A stretch of 64,000 nucleotides of DNA from Alteromonadaceae bacterium Bs31 (GCA_900177435.1 FXAI01000010.1:1281-65280), one strand, 5' to 3'. Shown: positions 27,923-37,979, counted from the stretch's first letter. The notes: generated by a model from the sequence alone, not told the origin. Numbers and translations are program-made.

Positions 27923-28891
27923 ATGACTGGTTTTGATTTTAGCGCCTCGGCCACGCGCACAATTGCCATGGAGCTGGAAGCTGTCAACGGGCTGCAACAG
28001 CGTATCGACAAGAACTTTAGCAAGGCTTGCGAACTAATACTGAAGTGTAAAGGACGCGTAATCGTTTCTGGCATGGGAAAATCCGGCCACATTGGTCGTA
28101 AAATTGCGGCGACTTTAGCCAGTACAGGCACCCCTGCATTTTTTGTTCACCCCGGGGAAGCCAGCCACGGCGATCTGGGAATGATAACCAGGCATGATGT
28201 GTGGCTGCCCATCTCCAATTCAGGTAATTCGCCAGAAATACTCACCCTTCTGCCAATGATAAAACGCCTGGGGATCCCTTACATCGCGATGACCGGCAAG
28301 GCAAACAGCCCGCTGGCAGAAGCAGCCGACTGCATGCTGGATATAGGCGTTGAAAACGAAGCCTGCCCGCTCGATTTGGCTCCCACCTCCAGCACCACGG
28401 TAACGCTGGTAATGGGCGACGCTCTGGCTGTGGCACTTTTGGAGGCGCGCGGCTTCAGCGCTCAGGATTTCGCATTCTCTCACCCAGGCGGTGCGCTGGG
28501 TAAAAAACTACTGCTGCTGGTGAAGGATGTAATGCATGCTGACCAGGCGGTGCCTATTGTTAAAATAGGTACCGATATGATCGCATCTCTGGCAGAGATG
28601 AGTAAAAAAGGCTTCGGTATCACCACTGTTGTGGACGACTCAGGTAAATTACTCGGGGTATTTACCGATGGCGACCTGCGTCGCTGCCTGGACAGAAACA
28701 TTGACGTAAAAAAAACCAGGATCGAAGCAGTTATGAGTCAGAAACCCCGCACCATTGCGCCCAGTGCGCTGGCAGCTGAGGCCTTTAATATTATGGAGAG
28801 CAACAAGATCACGGCCCTTGTGGTTGCAGAAAATAGCAGGCCGGTTGGCATTCTGCACATGCACGACATGCTCAAAGCAGGGTTGGTATGA
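27923..28891 (+). CDS. kdsD: Arabinose-5-phosphate isomerase
   Basis: Converts ribulose 5-phosphate to arabinose 5-phosphate, the precursor of Kdo in lipopolysaccharide. The start at MTGFDFSASA, five bases after yrbG, gives 322 residues. A SIS domain (GMGKSGHIGRKIAATLASTG, then ISNSGNSPE and APTSSTT) is followed by two CBS domains (from about residue 205), the usual KdsD layout. The stop overlaps the kdsC start by 4 bases. Confidence 0.96.
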   Translation: MTGFDFSASATRTIAMELEAVNGLQQRIDKNFSKACELILKCKGRVIVSGMGKSGHIGRKIAATLASTGTPAFFVHPGEASHGDLGMITRHDVWLPISNSGNSPEILTLLPMIKRLGIPYIAMTGKANSPLAEAADCMLDIGVENEACPLDLAPTSSTTVTLVMGDALAVALLEARGFSAQDFAFSHPGGALGKKLLLLVKDVMHADQAVPIVKIGTDMIASLAEMSKKGFGITTVVDDSGKLLGVFTDGDLRRCLDRNIDVKKTRIEAVMSQKPRTIAPSALAAEAFNIMESNKITALVVAENSRPVGILHMHDMLKAGLV

Positions 28892-29436
28892 AGCACTTAA
28901 GCCAGGAGCAATTAGAACATAAGGCCCAGCGTATAAAACTATTGCTGCTGGACGTGGACGGTGTGCTCAGTGATGGCAAACTGTACTTCAGCGGCGAGGG
29001 CTACGAAATGAAAGCCTTCAACACCCTCGACGGCCACGGCATAAAAATGCTGCGCAACTCCGGTGTAGAGGTTGGCATTATCACTGGCCGAAAGAGCCAA
29101 ATTGTCGCCAAGCGTGCAAGCGACCTGAGCATACATCTTTTAGTTCAGGGGCGCGAGGACAAATTTACCGCGCTGGGGGAGCTGCTTGAGCGATTTCCCT
29201 GCGAACTGGACAATATTGCCTTTATGGGAGATGACTATCCCGACCTGTTGGTAATGTGCAGGGTTGGCCTGGCACTTACGGTGAAAAACGCCCATCATGA
29301 AGTGATACAACAGAGCCACTGGCAAAGCTCTCTGGCAGGTGGTGAAGGTGCTGTACGAGAGGCCTGTGACTTACTAATGAAAGCACAGGGAAGCTATGTG
29401 GCAGCTTTGGAAAAATACATCAAACACGATGATTGA
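28888..29436 (+). CDS. kdsC: 3-deoxy-D-manno-octulosonate 8-phosphate phosphatase
   Basis: HAD-family (C0) phosphatase that dephosphorylates Kdo 8-phosphate. The nucleophile motif is LLLDVDGVLSDG, motif II is IITGRKS, and the Mg2+-binding motif is AFMGDDYPDL. The length of 182 is standard; no cap domain, so the enzyme should be tetrameric as in relatives. It overlaps kdsD by 4 and lptC by 8 bases, indicating tight coupling. Confidence 0.97.
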   Translation: MKHLSQEQLEHKAQRIKLLLLDVDGVLSDGKLYFSGEGYEMKAFNTLDGHGIKMLRNSGVEVGIITGRKSQIVAKRASDLSIHLLVQGREDKFTALGELLERFPCELDNIAFMGDDYPDLLVMCRVGLALTVKNAHHEVIQQSHWQSSLAGGEGAVREACDLLMKAQGSYVAALEKYIKHDD

Positions 29437-30112
29437 TAATCGCCTTTACATCGTTTTAATTTCTCTGGGCATTACCGCCATCGTAATGCTGTGGGACTCT
29501 TCGGAAAAAATCATCACTCCGCCCAAATATGGCGAAGGCGAAGAAAAACGCTACCCCTACGCAGTGGCGGAAGGCGCGTCCACCCGCTATTTTGGTGAAC
29601 ACGGAGGGGTAGACTACAGTTTTACGGCCACAAAACTGGAACACTTCCTGTTGGAAGGTAAAAAAAACGATGGGCTTACAGAAGAATATACTTTAATCAC
29701 CAAACCTCATTTCGTCATCTACGAGCAACATGAGCCGTGGCATATAGAATCTGAAAATGGAAAATTGATGCGCACCACAGAAGAAATCACTCTGTGGGAT
29801 AATGTGCGCATCTGGCAGGACCTCTCCACTCTCCAGGATAAAGACAAGTCATCCGAGGATTTACCGCCGCCCAACAATGGTGAAACAGCAAATACTCCCA
29901 AAGAACTTCTTTCCTCGGAACTGATTACCAGCCTGCTCACCATTGATCCCATTGAGAACGTCGCCCATACCGAGGAGCCTGTTAAAATAAGCTCTCCCTA
30001 TGGGGTAATTAACGCAGTAGGCATGACCGCAGATTTTAAACAGCGTAAAATCAAGCTGCACAAGCAAATTAAAGCCATCCACAAAATCCCCAAGCAGGCG
30101 GAAGAAAAGTAG
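29429..30112 (+). CDS. lptC: LPS export protein LptC
   Basis: Bitopic inner-membrane protein that takes LPS from LptB2FG and passes it to the LptA bridge. The start at MIDNRLYIVL overlaps kdsC by 8 bases and begins directly with the single TM helix (about 5-22). A beta-jellyroll domain follows, with YSFTATKLEHF and the strand VDYSFTA typical of the family, ending in an NAVGMTADFKQRKIKL strand. At 227 residues it is longer than E. coli LptC (191), through an acidic Pro/Asn/Ser-rich insertion around residues 140-165. Position before lptA-lptB supports the call. Confidence 0.92.
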   Translation: MIDNRLYIVLISLGITAIVMLWDSSEKIITPPKYGEGEEKRYPYAVAEGASTRYFGEHGGVDYSFTATKLEHFLLEGKKNDGLTEEYTLITKPHFVIYEQHEPWHIESENGKLMRTTEEITLWDNVRIWQDLSTLQDKDKSSEDLPPPNNGETANTPKELLSSELITSLLTIDPIENVAHTEEPVKISSPYGVINAVGMTADFKQRKIKLHKQIKAIHKIPKQAEEK

Positions 30113-30115
30113 CTC

Positions 30116-30697
30116 ATGAAATTTCGCACTTACACAAGCTCATTTGCTATGGCAAAAGCCCCAGTACTGACGCTGCTTCTCTTTTTATCTTCACACGGGC
30201 AAGCACTGCCAGACGACAGACTGCAAAATTTATTAATTCAGGCCGACAGTGCAGAACTGGACGATTTAAATGGCACCACCACCTATGCAGGCGCAGTAAT
30301 AGTGGAACAAGGCAGCATGAAGATACGCGCCGAAAAGGTGGTGATCTACGGCCGCAACGACAGCTATTCAAAGGTCGTAGCGGTTGGCAAACCCGCCTAT
30401 ATGAGCCAAATCCCCAAAGTTGGGCAACAAGCGGTTACCGCCCAGGCAAACCGGCTGGAATACCGCATTACCGATGAAACGCTGTTCCTGATCGATAATG
30501 CTGCTTTCAAGCAAGAAGGTACCAGCCTGAGTGGCAATCGTATCGAATACGATGTAAGAAAAGCCGTGGTTAAAGCTGGCGGTAAATCCTCCGCACAGGG
30601 CCGCGACAAACGGGTGAAAATGGTTATCCCACCCAAAGCCTTATCCGGCAACGAAGATAATCAAGCAACTCAAAACAAGCAAACACCCGACGAATAA
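30116..30697 (+). CDS. lptA: LPS transport periplasmic protein LptA
   Basis: Periplasmic beta-jellyroll protein forming the bridge that carries LPS to the outer-membrane LptDE. The signal peptide ends near GQALPDD (about residue 31). The OstA/LptA domain shows QADSAELDDLNGTTTYAGAV, SMKIRAEKVVIYG and AQANRLEYRI strands. The C-terminus is a short disordered tail. It is 3 bases after lptC and 18 before lptB. Confidence 0.95.
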   Translation: MKFRTYTSSFAMAKAPVLTLLLFLSSHGQALPDDRLQNLLIQADSAELDDLNGTTTYAGAVIVEQGSMKIRAEKVVIYGRNDSYSKVVAVGKPAYMSQIPKVGQQAVTAQANRLEYRITDETLFLIDNAAFKQEGTSLSGNRIEYDVRKAVVKAGGKSSAQGRDKRVKMVIPPKALSGNEDNQATQNKQTPDE

Positions 30698-30715
30698 CGA
30701 GAAGTCAGTTCTTTC

Positions 30716-31441
30716 ATGCCCACATTATCAGCCCAGCATTTGGCAAAAAGCTACAAAGGCCGCAAAGTCGTTGTAGATGTATCTATTTCAGTCGAAGACG
30801 GCCAGATCGTTGGACTGCTTGGTCCCAACGGTGCGGGTAAAACTACCTGCTTCTACATGATTGCCGGCATCGTTAAAGCTGACCGTGGAGAAATCTCCAT
30901 CGCTGGCCAGAATGTTTCCAATAAAAGCATGCACGAACGCGCCAGGCGGGGTTTGGGCTACCTTCCCCAAGAGGCCTCGGTGTTCCGCAAGCTCAGCGTG
31001 GCGGACAACATCATGGCCATTCTGGAAACTCGCAAAGAATTACGCCGCAATCAACGACTTCAGATTATGGAGGCATTGCTGGACGAATTTCATATTCAAC
31101 ATATTCGCAGCAGCATGGGAATGGCTCTGTCTGGTGGTGAACGTCGAAGAGTTGAAATTGCTCGCGCCCTGGCAAACGAGCCGAAATTTATTTTGCTCGA
31201 TGAGCCCTTTGCCGGCGTGGACCCCATTTCAGTAAGCGATATCAAACAAATCATTCAGCATTTAAAAAACCGAGGTATCGGCGTGCTGATTACAGACCAC
31301 AATGTGCGCGAAACACTCGATATTTGCGAGAAAGCGTATATTGTCTCAGAGGGCCATATTATCGCTGAGGGAGACGCATCCGCAGTGCTGAATAATAAAA
31401 AGGTTCGAGAAGTTTATCTGGGTCAGCACTTCACCTTATAG
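30716..31441 (+). CDS. lptB: LPS export ABC transporter ATPase LptB
   Basis: Cytoplasmic ATPase that powers LPS extraction by LptFG. The 241-residue protein carries Walker [10 protein letters not shown], the Q-loop region [11 protein letters not shown], the signature [15 protein letters not shown], Walker [14 protein letters not shown] and the switch histidine in [11 protein letters not shown]. This text is characteristic of LptB. It is followed by a 137-base gap holding the likely rpoN promoter. Confidence 0.98.
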   Translation: MPTLSAQHLAKSYKGRKVVVDVSISVEDGQIVGLLGPNGAGKTTCFYMIAGIVKADRGEISIAGQNVSNKSMHERARRGLGYLPQEASVFRKLSVADNIMAILETRKELRRNQRLQIMEALLDEFHIQHIRSSMGMALSGGERRRVEIARALANEPKFILLDEPFAGVDPISVSDIKQIIQHLKNRGIGVLITDHNVRETLDICEKAYIVSEGHIIAEGDASAVLNNKKVREVYLGQHFTL

Positions 31442-31504
31442 CGGAAAGATGCTTGACAAATCAGCCTAACAAGTCCATGCGGCATAGTCTTTGCTTTAAA
31501 TAGA

Positions 31505-31533
31505 TTGCACACTTTTCTTACCGATACTAGAAT
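31505..31533 (+). promoter_or_regulatory. Predicted sigma-70 promoter of rpoN
   Basis: TTGCAC and TAGAAT are separated by 17 bases, 45 bases before the rpoN ATG. The -10 box matches five of six consensus bases and the -35 box three of six. Confidence 0.45.
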
Positions 31534-31578
31534 TACCCTATCGATAGCATTCAGCCATCAATGGGAATTTAGTCGTCC

Positions 31579-33105
31579 ATGAAGCAATCCCTCCAGCTTA
31601 AGCTGGGCCAGCAACTTACCATGACTCCTCAGCTTCAGCAGGCCATTCGTCTGCTGCAGCTGTCTACCTTGGATTTACAAGCAGAAATTCAGGAAGCACT
31701 GGACTCCAACCCCATGCTTGAGGCAACCGAAGCCTCCGATGAAGGCGACGGCAACGCCGATAAAGACCCAAACGATCAAAACAACAACAACGACGACCAG
31801 TCAGCCAAAGGTAACACCGACGACAGCCAGACAAAAAGTGCTGACGAAACAGAGGGCACCGACAAGCCCGACGGTGACTGGAACGAAGATAACATCCCCA
31901 CCGACCTGGCTGTAGACACCAGCTGGGACGATATCTACGAACCCACTCCCACGGGCACGGGCCTAGCCAAGCCGGAGTCAGAAGACTATGACTTCGAATC
32001 ACGTCGAGGCACCACGGAAAGCTTGCAAGACCACCTCATGTGGCAGCTCAACCTCACACCCATGTCGCCACTGGATCAGCTTATTGCAGAAACGATAATC
32101 GATGCCGTCTTGCCCTCGGGCCTGTTAGGCCAGAAGCTGGATGAGATTTTTTCCGGCCTGCAAGCGCACTACGAAGAGCTGGAGATGGATGAAGTGGAAG
32201 CGGTTCTCCACCGTATCCAACAGTTTGACCCCCCCGGCGTTCTTAGTCAGAGCGTACGGGAATGCTTACTCATTCAATTAAACCAGCTCGGAATAGACAA
32301 CCAGGAAACACGACACGCCAAAGCACTGGTCAACGATTATCTTGAACTACTCGGCGCCCGGGATTTTAAGCAGCTGATGCGTAAGCTGCGTATAAAAGAA
32401 CCAGAGCTTCAAGCAGCGGTACTTGTGATCCAAGGCCTTAATCCGCGACCAGGCGAAGGAGTCGGCGCAGACGAAACGGAGTACGTCGTACCCGATGTTT
32501 TTGTTAACAAGGCCAATAATCGCTGGATGGTTCAACTAAACCCGGATATCGCACCCAAATTACGTATTAACTCTAATTACGCATCCATGGTGAAACGCGC
32601 AGACTCCAGCGCAGATAACACCTTTTTGCGCGACAACCTTCAGGAGGCTCGCTGGTTTCTCAAAAGCCTGCAAAGCCGCAATGAAACACTACTGAAAGTC
32701 GCCACATGCATCGTAGAAAAACAACAAGGCTTTCTGGATCACGGCCCGGAAGCAATGAAACCCATGGTACTGCACGATGTTGCCGAAATTGTAGAGATGC
32801 ATGAGTCCACCATCTCCAGGGTTACCACACAAAAGTACATGCACACCCCGCAAGGCATTTTTGAGCTGAAGTACTTTTTCTCCAGCCACGTGGCAACAGA
32901 CTCCGGTGGTGAGTGTTCATCAACCGCCATTCGCGCAATCATAAAAAAACTTGTTGCGGCAGAAAATCCTCGCAAGCCCTTAAGTGACTCAAAAATAACC
33001 GGCTTACTCGCCGAACAGGGTATCCAGGTTGCCCGCAGGACCATCGCCAAGTACCGGGAATCCCTGCATATCCCCCCCTCAAACGAGCGAAAGCGCCTAG
33101 TTTAA
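31579..33105 (+). CDS. rpoN: RNA polymerase sigma-54 factor
   Basis: Alternative sigma factor for enhancer-dependent promoters, often controlling nitrogen metabolism, flagella and alginate or exopolysaccharide. Region I is Gln/Leu-rich ([20 protein letters not shown], 10-29), region II is a long acidic stretch (about 50-130), and region III carries the core-binding and HTH segments. The diagnostic RpoN box is [10 protein letters not shown] near the C-terminus, the -24 element reader. The length of 508 is slightly above average because of the acidic region. Downstream is ptsN; the hpf gene usually between them is absent. Confidence 0.97.
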   Translation: MKQSLQLKLGQQLTMTPQLQQAIRLLQLSTLDLQAEIQEALDSNPMLEATEASDEGDGNADKDPNDQNNNNDDQSAKGNTDDSQTKSADETEGTDKPDGDWNEDNIPTDLAVDTSWDDIYEPTPTGTGLAKPESEDYDFESRRGTTESLQDHLMWQLNLTPMSPLDQLIAETIIDAVLPSGLLGQKLDEIFSGLQAHYEELEMDEVEAVLHRIQQFDPPGVLSQSVRECLLIQLNQLGIDNQETRHAKALVNDYLELLGARDFKQLMRKLRIKEPELQAAVLVIQGLNPRPGEGVGADETEYVVPDVFVNKANNRWMVQLNPDIAPKLRINSNYASMVKRADSSADNTFLRDNLQEARWFLKSLQSRNETLLKVATCIVEKQQGFLDHGPEAMKPMVLHDVAEIVEMHESTISRVTTQKYMHTPQGIFELKYFFSSHVATDSGGECSSTAIRAIIKKLVAAENPRKPLSDSKITGLLAEQGIQVARRTIAKYRESLHIPPSNERKRLV

Positions 33106-33265
33106 TCCATACTCCGGTATGAACGCTGGAAAAAAAAATTCAGCCCTGCTTACAGCTTGGATACTGCCACAATGGTGGTAGAATGCGCGCCAATTTCCAG
33201 CGAATTACGATCACCTAAAATAAGGCAAAAAAACAGGGCTTTACTCCTGTTACGTTCATTACATC

Positions 33266-33721
33266 ATGAAGATCGAATCAATGCTTACCGCCGAGCGCAC
33301 ACGCGCAAAAGTTAACGGTGTCAGTAAAAAAAGAGTGTTAGAAACATTGGCGCAGTTATTCGCGCCCTCAATAACTGACGCCGATGAAACCACTATTTTT
33401 CAAAATATTCTTGGCCGAGAGCGTCTTGGGTCTACCGGTATCGGACATGGGATCGCGGTTCCCCATTGTCGCTACACCACAGGCGGTGAAACTCTCTGCG
33501 CCTGCCTTACCCTGGACGAGCCCATCGACTTCGACGCAATTGACAGCGAACCGGTAGATATCGTGTTCGCCATGTTGGTGCCAGAAGACGCCGAGGACAG
33601 CCACTTGCAAACCCTCGCGCAATTGGCTGAGTCGCTTCAGGACGGCTCTTTTACCGGGCGCCTGCGCAAGTGCGCCAGCGATAGCGAACTTTTCCAGATA
33701 GCCTGTGCTGCGCAAAACTAG
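33266..33721 (+). CDS. ptsN: Nitrogen PTS enzyme IIA
   Basis: EIIA-Ntr, final phosphoacceptor of the nitrogen-related phosphotransferase system, which regulates potassium transport and stress responses rather than sugar uptake. H67 in HGIAVPHCRY is the phosphorylated histidine. The 151-residue length and the LGRERLGSTGIGHGIAVPH block are standard. It follows rpoN by 160 bases and precedes rapZ, with ptsO nearby, the conserved rpoN-linked cluster. Confidence 0.95.
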   Translation: MKIESMLTAERTRAKVNGVSKKRVLETLAQLFAPSITDADETTIFQNILGRERLGSTGIGHGIAVPHCRYTTGGETLCACLTLDEPIDFDAIDSEPVDIVFAMLVPEDAEDSHLQTLAQLAESLQDGSFTGRLRKCASDSELFQIACAAQN

Positions 33722-33843
33722 GCTTGCGAACCCTTTTTCTGTTTATACTAAGGGTCTCTCCGTCAGGGACGGGGCTTCGAGAGTAATCTTACTGTAAGGT
33801 TTTGTTCGAAAAACAACCGAAAGCTGCACACAGGCTGTGAATT

Positions 33844-34716
33844 ATGCGCTTGCTTATTGTTAGTGGCCGATCTGGCTCAGGAAAGACTTCAGCACTGCAT
33901 CTGTTGGAAGATGAAGGCTTCACCTGCATTGATAATTTACCTGTTAACCTGTTACCTGATTTGATCAAGCAGATCAGCAGCGGGCCGGACGCGGACAGTC
34001 GCGCCTTCGCCATCGGTATCGACGCCAGGAATATTATTGGCGATTTAAGCAAAGTCAGTGAATTACTGGCAAATGCACCACTCGCACGGCATCAATACCA
34101 AATAATATTTCTGGACAGCGCAAACGATGTGCTGCTTAAGCGCTTCAGTGAAACTCGTCGAAAGCACCCTCTCTCCAATGGCAACACCGGCCTGGGTGAA
34201 GCGGTGGAGAAGGAGCATCAGATTCTCGCACCCATCGCCTCCCAGGCTGATCTCACTATCGATACCTCCAAATTCAGCCTGCACGAACTGCGCAGCACTA
34301 TAAAACAGCTGGTAGTGGGGCACGACAGGGAGGGCATGGCCGTAATGCTTCGTTCCTTTGGTTACAAATTCGGTATACCGGTAGATGTGGATTTTATTTT
34401 TGATGTACGCTGCCTTCCCAACCCCTACTGGAGCTCGGTATTGCGAGATCACTCTGGCCTGGAGCAAGCGGTGATTGATTACCTCGATGGCGAACAGGAT
34501 GTAGAAGAGATGTACCAGGATATACTCAACTATCTGCGAAAATGGATTCCCAAGTTCGAGAATAACAACCGCAGCTACCTCACCGTTGCTATAGGCTGTA
34601 CAGGGGGCTGGCACCGCTCGGTGTATATGTGCGAACGGCTGGCAAACGCACTGAAAAAAGACTATAAAAACGTACAAGCCCGTCATCGACAGGTAAAAGA
34701 CAAGGCGGAACATTAA
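33844..34716 (+). CDS. rapZ: RNase adapter protein RapZ
   Basis: P-loop protein that in E. coli delivers the small RNA GlmZ to RNase E and so tunes glucosamine-6-phosphate synthase. The 290-residue protein opens with [20 protein letters not shown] (Walker A at 8-15) and ends with the RNA-binding domain: VGCTGG-like [18 protein letters not shown]. Its place between ptsN and ptsO is conserved. The 122 bases upstream hold a small nested inverted repeat (arms CTCTC/GAGAG and CCGTC/GACGG, 33756-33783) of unknown meaning. Confidence 0.96.
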   Translation: MRLLIVSGRSGSGKTSALHLLEDEGFTCIDNLPVNLLPDLIKQISSGPDADSRAFAIGIDARNIIGDLSKVSELLANAPLARHQYQIIFLDSANDVLLKRFSETRRKHPLSNGNTGLGEAVEKEHQILAPIASQADLTIDTSKFSLHELRSTIKQLVVGHDREGMAVMLRSFGYKFGIPVDVDFIFDVRCLPNPYWSSVLRDHSGLEQAVIDYLDGEQDVEEMYQDILNYLRKWIPKFENNNRSYLTVAIGCTGGWHRSVYMCERLANALKKDYKNVQARHRQVKDKAEH

Positions 34717-34777
34717 TAGCAAGACTAAATGAGCAACAACACAAAAGAGCCAAGGCAAAACACCACCCGGAAGCCCT

Positions 34778-35047
34778 ATGCAGGAAAAGCCCATTCAGAT
34801 CATTAACAAGCTCGGACTGCATGCCCGCGCTGCAACAAAGCTGGCAAACCTGGCCATGCGCTACTCGTGCAAAGTCGATGTTGAGGCCAAAGGTAAAACC
34901 ACCAACGCAAAAAGCATAATGTCCCTCATGCTATTAGCTGCGTCAAAAGGCACAGATATCGTCTTAAGAACCGAAGGAGACGATGAAGCCGAAGCCATGG
35001 AAGCGCTGGTAACGTTAATCAACAATCGTTTTGACGAAGGGGAATAG
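34778..35047 (+). CDS. ptsO: Phosphocarrier protein NPr
   Basis: HPr-like carrier that passes phosphate from EI-Ntr (PtsP) to PtsN. H15 in KLGLHARAATK is the phosphorylated histidine, and the SIMSLMLLAASKGTDI block is the second HPr signature with a conserved serine. The 89-residue size is normal. It lies 61 bases after rapZ; the nitrogen PTS set in this window lacks only ptsP. Confidence 0.95.
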   Translation: MQEKPIQIINKLGLHARAATKLANLAMRYSCKVDVEAKGKTTNAKSIMSLMLLAASKGTDIVLRTEGDDEAEAMEALVTLINNRFDEGE

Positions 35048-35166
35048 CCCGCTGCGAAAAAAGCTCACCAGGCGAATTAATAGTTTCCTGGAAGCTGTTG
35101 AAAAAGCTACAATTTCTTCTAAATCTAGACCCCGCTTCAAGGGCTGACAATCAACGAGTATCTCTC

Positions 35167-36531
35167 ATGCCTCAGAATGCCGATCAAATCGACAGCCAGC
35201 CCCATGCGCATCTGAGCAGGGTACAAGCGATGCTCGAGAGCGGCACCTTCCGCCAGGTGCGCCGCATGCTGAATGGCCTGCGACCGGTGGAAATCGCACG
35301 ACTGATTGAATCCTCCCCGCCCCCCTCACGTAACATTCTTTGGGAACTGCTTGATAAAGAAATCTCGGGTGAAGTACTGGAAGACCTCTCGCAGGAAGTG
35401 CAGACCCAGTTCGTTAAAGACATGGATACCGAAGAGCTGGTTGAGCTCACCGAAGGCCTGGAGACGGACGATGTTGCCGACATTCTGCAGCAATTACCCG
35501 AACAGGTAATACAAGAAGTACTGGCAGCCATGAGCGACCAGGACCGTAGCCGGGTTGAAGCAGTTATCGCCTTTGACGAGTCTACCGCTGGCGGCCTAAC
35601 CAACACCGACACCATCACTGTTCGCCCCAGGTTTACGCTCGACGTGGTGCTGCGCTACCTGCGTCGTCATGAAGAATTACCGCCATCTACCGATGCGTTA
35701 ATCGTGGTAAACCGAAAAGACGATTATCTGGGCATGCTGCCTCTGAGCACACTGCTCACTATGGACCCTGCTGTCACGGTGCGCGAAGTCATGGTCACCG
35801 ATAGCAACGCAATTCCGGTGAATATGCCCGATGATGAAGTGGCAAAACTATTCGAACAGCACGACTGGATCTCTGCGCCGGTGGTGGATGAGCACGGCAA
35901 GCTGGTGGGTCGAATTACCATTGATGACGTGGTGGATGTAATCCGGGAAGGCGCGGACCACTCCTTGATGAGCATGGCCGGTTTGGATGAGGATGAAGAC
36001 ACCTTTGCACCGGCAACGCGCTCCATTCCCCGCCGTGCTGTATGGCTGGGTATTAATCTACTCACCGCCATTCTCGCGTCGTCTGTCATCAGCCTGTTCG
36101 ACGCCACCATTGAAAAAGTGGTGGCCCTTGCTGTACTTATGCCCATCGTGGCAAGCATGGGGGGCGTGGCAGGATCGCAAACTCTGACAGTGGTGATTCG
36201 CGGTATGGCACTTGGCCATATTGGCAGAAGTAACTTAGGTTGGCTGCTGTCCCGCGAAATCCGTGTCGGACTGGTCAATGGTCTACTCTGGGCACTGGTG
36301 ATGGCGGCGATAGCTGCTTGGTGGTTCAATGACATTAACATCGCCCTGATTCTCGCCATCGCCATGCTGATCAACTTACTGACTGCTGCGGTAGCGGGCG
36401 CTTTATTGCCGGTCGCGCTAAAATCACTAAAAATTGATCCGGCACTGGCTGGAGGCGTTACCCTCACCACAATCACCGATGTTATTGGCTTTTTTGCCTT
36501 CCTCGGCTTGGCCACTTTTTTTTATGGCTAA
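35167..36531 (+). CDS. mgtE: Magnesium transporter MgtE
   Basis: Mg2+ channel of the inner membrane, gated by intracellular Mg2+. The ATG at 35167 (MPQNADQIDS) gives 454 residues, typical; the TTG at 35098 would add 23 residues of no known motif. An N domain of helical repeats (RPVEIARLIESSPPPSRNILW, VADILQQLPEQ) is followed by a CBS pair (about 130-255), a plug helix and five TM helices (from about 290), with the pore motif VASMGGVAGSQTLTVVIRG. The gene follows ptsO, as is common in this group. Confidence 0.95.
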   Translation: MPQNADQIDSQPHAHLSRVQAMLESGTFRQVRRMLNGLRPVEIARLIESSPPPSRNILWELLDKEISGEVLEDLSQEVQTQFVKDMDTEELVELTEGLETDDVADILQQLPEQVIQEVLAAMSDQDRSRVEAVIAFDESTAGGLTNTDTITVRPRFTLDVVLRYLRRHEELPPSTDALIVVNRKDDYLGMLPLSTLLTMDPAVTVREVMVTDSNAIPVNMPDDEVAKLFEQHDWISAPVVDEHGKLVGRITIDDVVDVIREGADHSLMSMAGLDEDEDTFAPATRSIPRRAVWLGINLLTAILASSVISLFDATIEKVVALAVLMPIVASMGGVAGSQTLTVVIRGMALGHIGRSNLGWLLSREIRVGLVNGLLWALVMAAIAAWWFNDINIALILAIAMLINLLTAAVAGALLPVALKSLKIDPALAGGVTLTTITDVIGFFAFLGLATFFYG

Positions 36532-36572
36532 GCCCGAAAGCCTCCCAGGATTACTTGCTAGAGTTAGTGTAA

Positions 36573-37094
36573 ATGATTGATAACGAAGAGTTGTTTGACG
36601 AAGAACCCGTAAAAAGCAGAACCCAGGTGAAGAAAGAAATGCTGGCACTGCAGCAGCTCGGCGAAAAGCTTACCGAACTTAACGCAGCGCATTTAGCCAC
36701 CATACCGCTGGATGAAGCCCTTAAAAAAGCCGTTTTGGACGCCCCCAAAATTACCCAACGGAGCGCCAGGAAACGTCATTTTCAATTTATAGGGAAATTG
36801 ATGCGCGCCGCAGATAGCGAAGCCATCCAAAAAGCCTACGACGCCACACAGGAAAAACAGCATACCAGCGTTAAGCAGCACCACCAGATGGAACAGTGGC
36901 GAGATCGACTGCTGCATAACCAGGACGCCCTGGCAAAGTTTATCGATTTATTTCCCAGCTGCGACAGGCAACAACTTAGGCAACTGATTCGCAGCTCACA
37001 GCAGGAAACCTCACAACAGAAACCGCCAGCCAGCGCGCGAAAGTTATTTCGCTTTATTCGTGAGTGTTTCGAAAGTTCGGACGGTGAGGTTTAG
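36573..37094 (+). CDS. darP: Ribosome biogenesis protein DarP (YjgA)
   Basis: Associates with late 50S ribosomal precursors and helps the peptidyl-transferase centre mature. The 173-residue, highly charged helical protein carries SRTQVKKEMLALQQLGEKL near the start, PKITQRSARKRHFQFIGKLMR in the middle, and a C-terminal RKLFRFIRECF. Its 3' end overlaps the convergent nitrilase gene by 4 bases. In Pseudomonas a tldD gene is often next to it; none is here. Confidence 0.95.
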   Translation: MIDNEELFDEEPVKSRTQVKKEMLALQQLGEKLTELNAAHLATIPLDEALKKAVLDAPKITQRSARKRHFQFIGKLMRAADSEAIQKAYDATQEKQHTSVKQHHQMEQWRDRLLHNQDALAKFIDLFPSCDRQQLRQLIRSSQQETSQQKPPASARKLFRFIRECFESSDGEV

Positions 37095-37975
37095 ATAAAA
37101 AACTTTTGGTGCTGTGCGCTGGGCATGCGTTCTCGAAGCGCTCGCTGCGACGCGAGATCCATTTGAGCAATAACAATGTGCTCTCCCAGTTGAGAGTCTT
37201 TAGTAGGCACAGCATCGCCCACGCGAGCCAGAACATCTCCCCATGGGTCAACTATCATGGAGTCGCCCCAGGTAGATCGCCCTCCTTTGTGCTCGCCCCC
37301 CTGATTAACGCCAATTACATGGCTCTGGTTTTCAATAGCACGCGCTCGCAATAATATTTCCCAATGCGCTGCACCAGTTGCGTAGGTGAAAGCAGAAGGC
37401 AGCACAACAAAGTCGGCGCCTCGCTGGCGGAGTAAACGAAAATATTCAGGAAAACGAAGGTCGTAGCAAATGCCAAGACCCATTTTGCCCCAGGGGGTCT
37501 CGATGACGGCGGGCTCTCCACCAGCGCAAAACTGCTCCGATTCCCGGTACCGTGCCGTTGCATCATTCACTTGCGCATCAAAAAGGTGGATTTTCCGATA
37601 CACACCTTCTATCGCTCCGTTGCTATTAAAAACAACGCTGGTGGCGTAGGGTAAGCTGGCGGCCTCAGACCATTGCAAATCACTCAGCGACCCGCCCTGG
37701 CTAATTTCAAAAGCCTGCAGAGGCATACTGCCAGCCACTATCCACATTTTTTGTTGCTGCGCCTGCGCCGAAAACCACTTCAACCAGGCCATTTGCGCCT
37801 GCCGATCAAAGCTCTGCTGTTGACCAAAGGTGAGCACATTCTCGGGAAGCACCGCCAGTTGTGCGCCTGCAAGCTTTGCCTGCTTTAGCAGCTTTTCAAC
37901 AGAGGCCAAATTGCTGGCGATATTCGCCTCGCTGACGAGTTGTATGGCGGCAATCTGCAGAGTCGGGTCTTCCAT
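37091..37975 (-). CDS. Carbon-nitrogen hydrolase of the Nit1/Nit2 type
   Basis: Nitrilase-superfamily amidase, probably acting on deaminated glutathione or omega-amides as in the Nit1/Nit2 branch. The start at MEDPTLQIAA, 4 bases after yhdP ends, gives 294 residues. The catalytic triad is visible: Glu in VLPENVL, Lys in YRKIHLFD and Cys in GICYDLRFPEYF. The order rng-yhdP-nit on this strand is conserved in Pseudomonas, so the gene is the last of a long mre-distal operon. Confidence 0.9.
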   Translation of the reverse strand: MEDPTLQIAAIQLVSEANIASNLASVEKLLKQAKLAGAQLAVLPENVLTFGQQQSFDRQAQMAWLKWFSAQAQQQKMWIVAGSMPLQAFEISQGGSLSDLQWSEAASLPYATSVVFNSNGAIEGVYRKIHLFDAQVNDATARYRESEQFCAGGEPAVIETPWGKMGLGICYDLRFPEYFRLLRQRGADFVVLPSAFTYATGAAHWEILLRARAIENQSHVIGVNQGGEHKGGRSTWGDSMIVDPWGDVLARVGDAVPTKDSQLGEHIVIAQMDLASQRALRERMPSAQHQKFFI

Positions 37976-37979
37976 AAAC

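Noticed and set aside
34063-34794. 243-residue minus-strand ORF over rapZ
   Set aside because: Shadow of the well-conserved rapZ frame; no domains.
35724-36515. 263-residue minus-strand ORF over mgtE
   Set aside because: Shadow of the mgtE TM region; Ser/Thr/Arg-rich composition typical of antisense frames.
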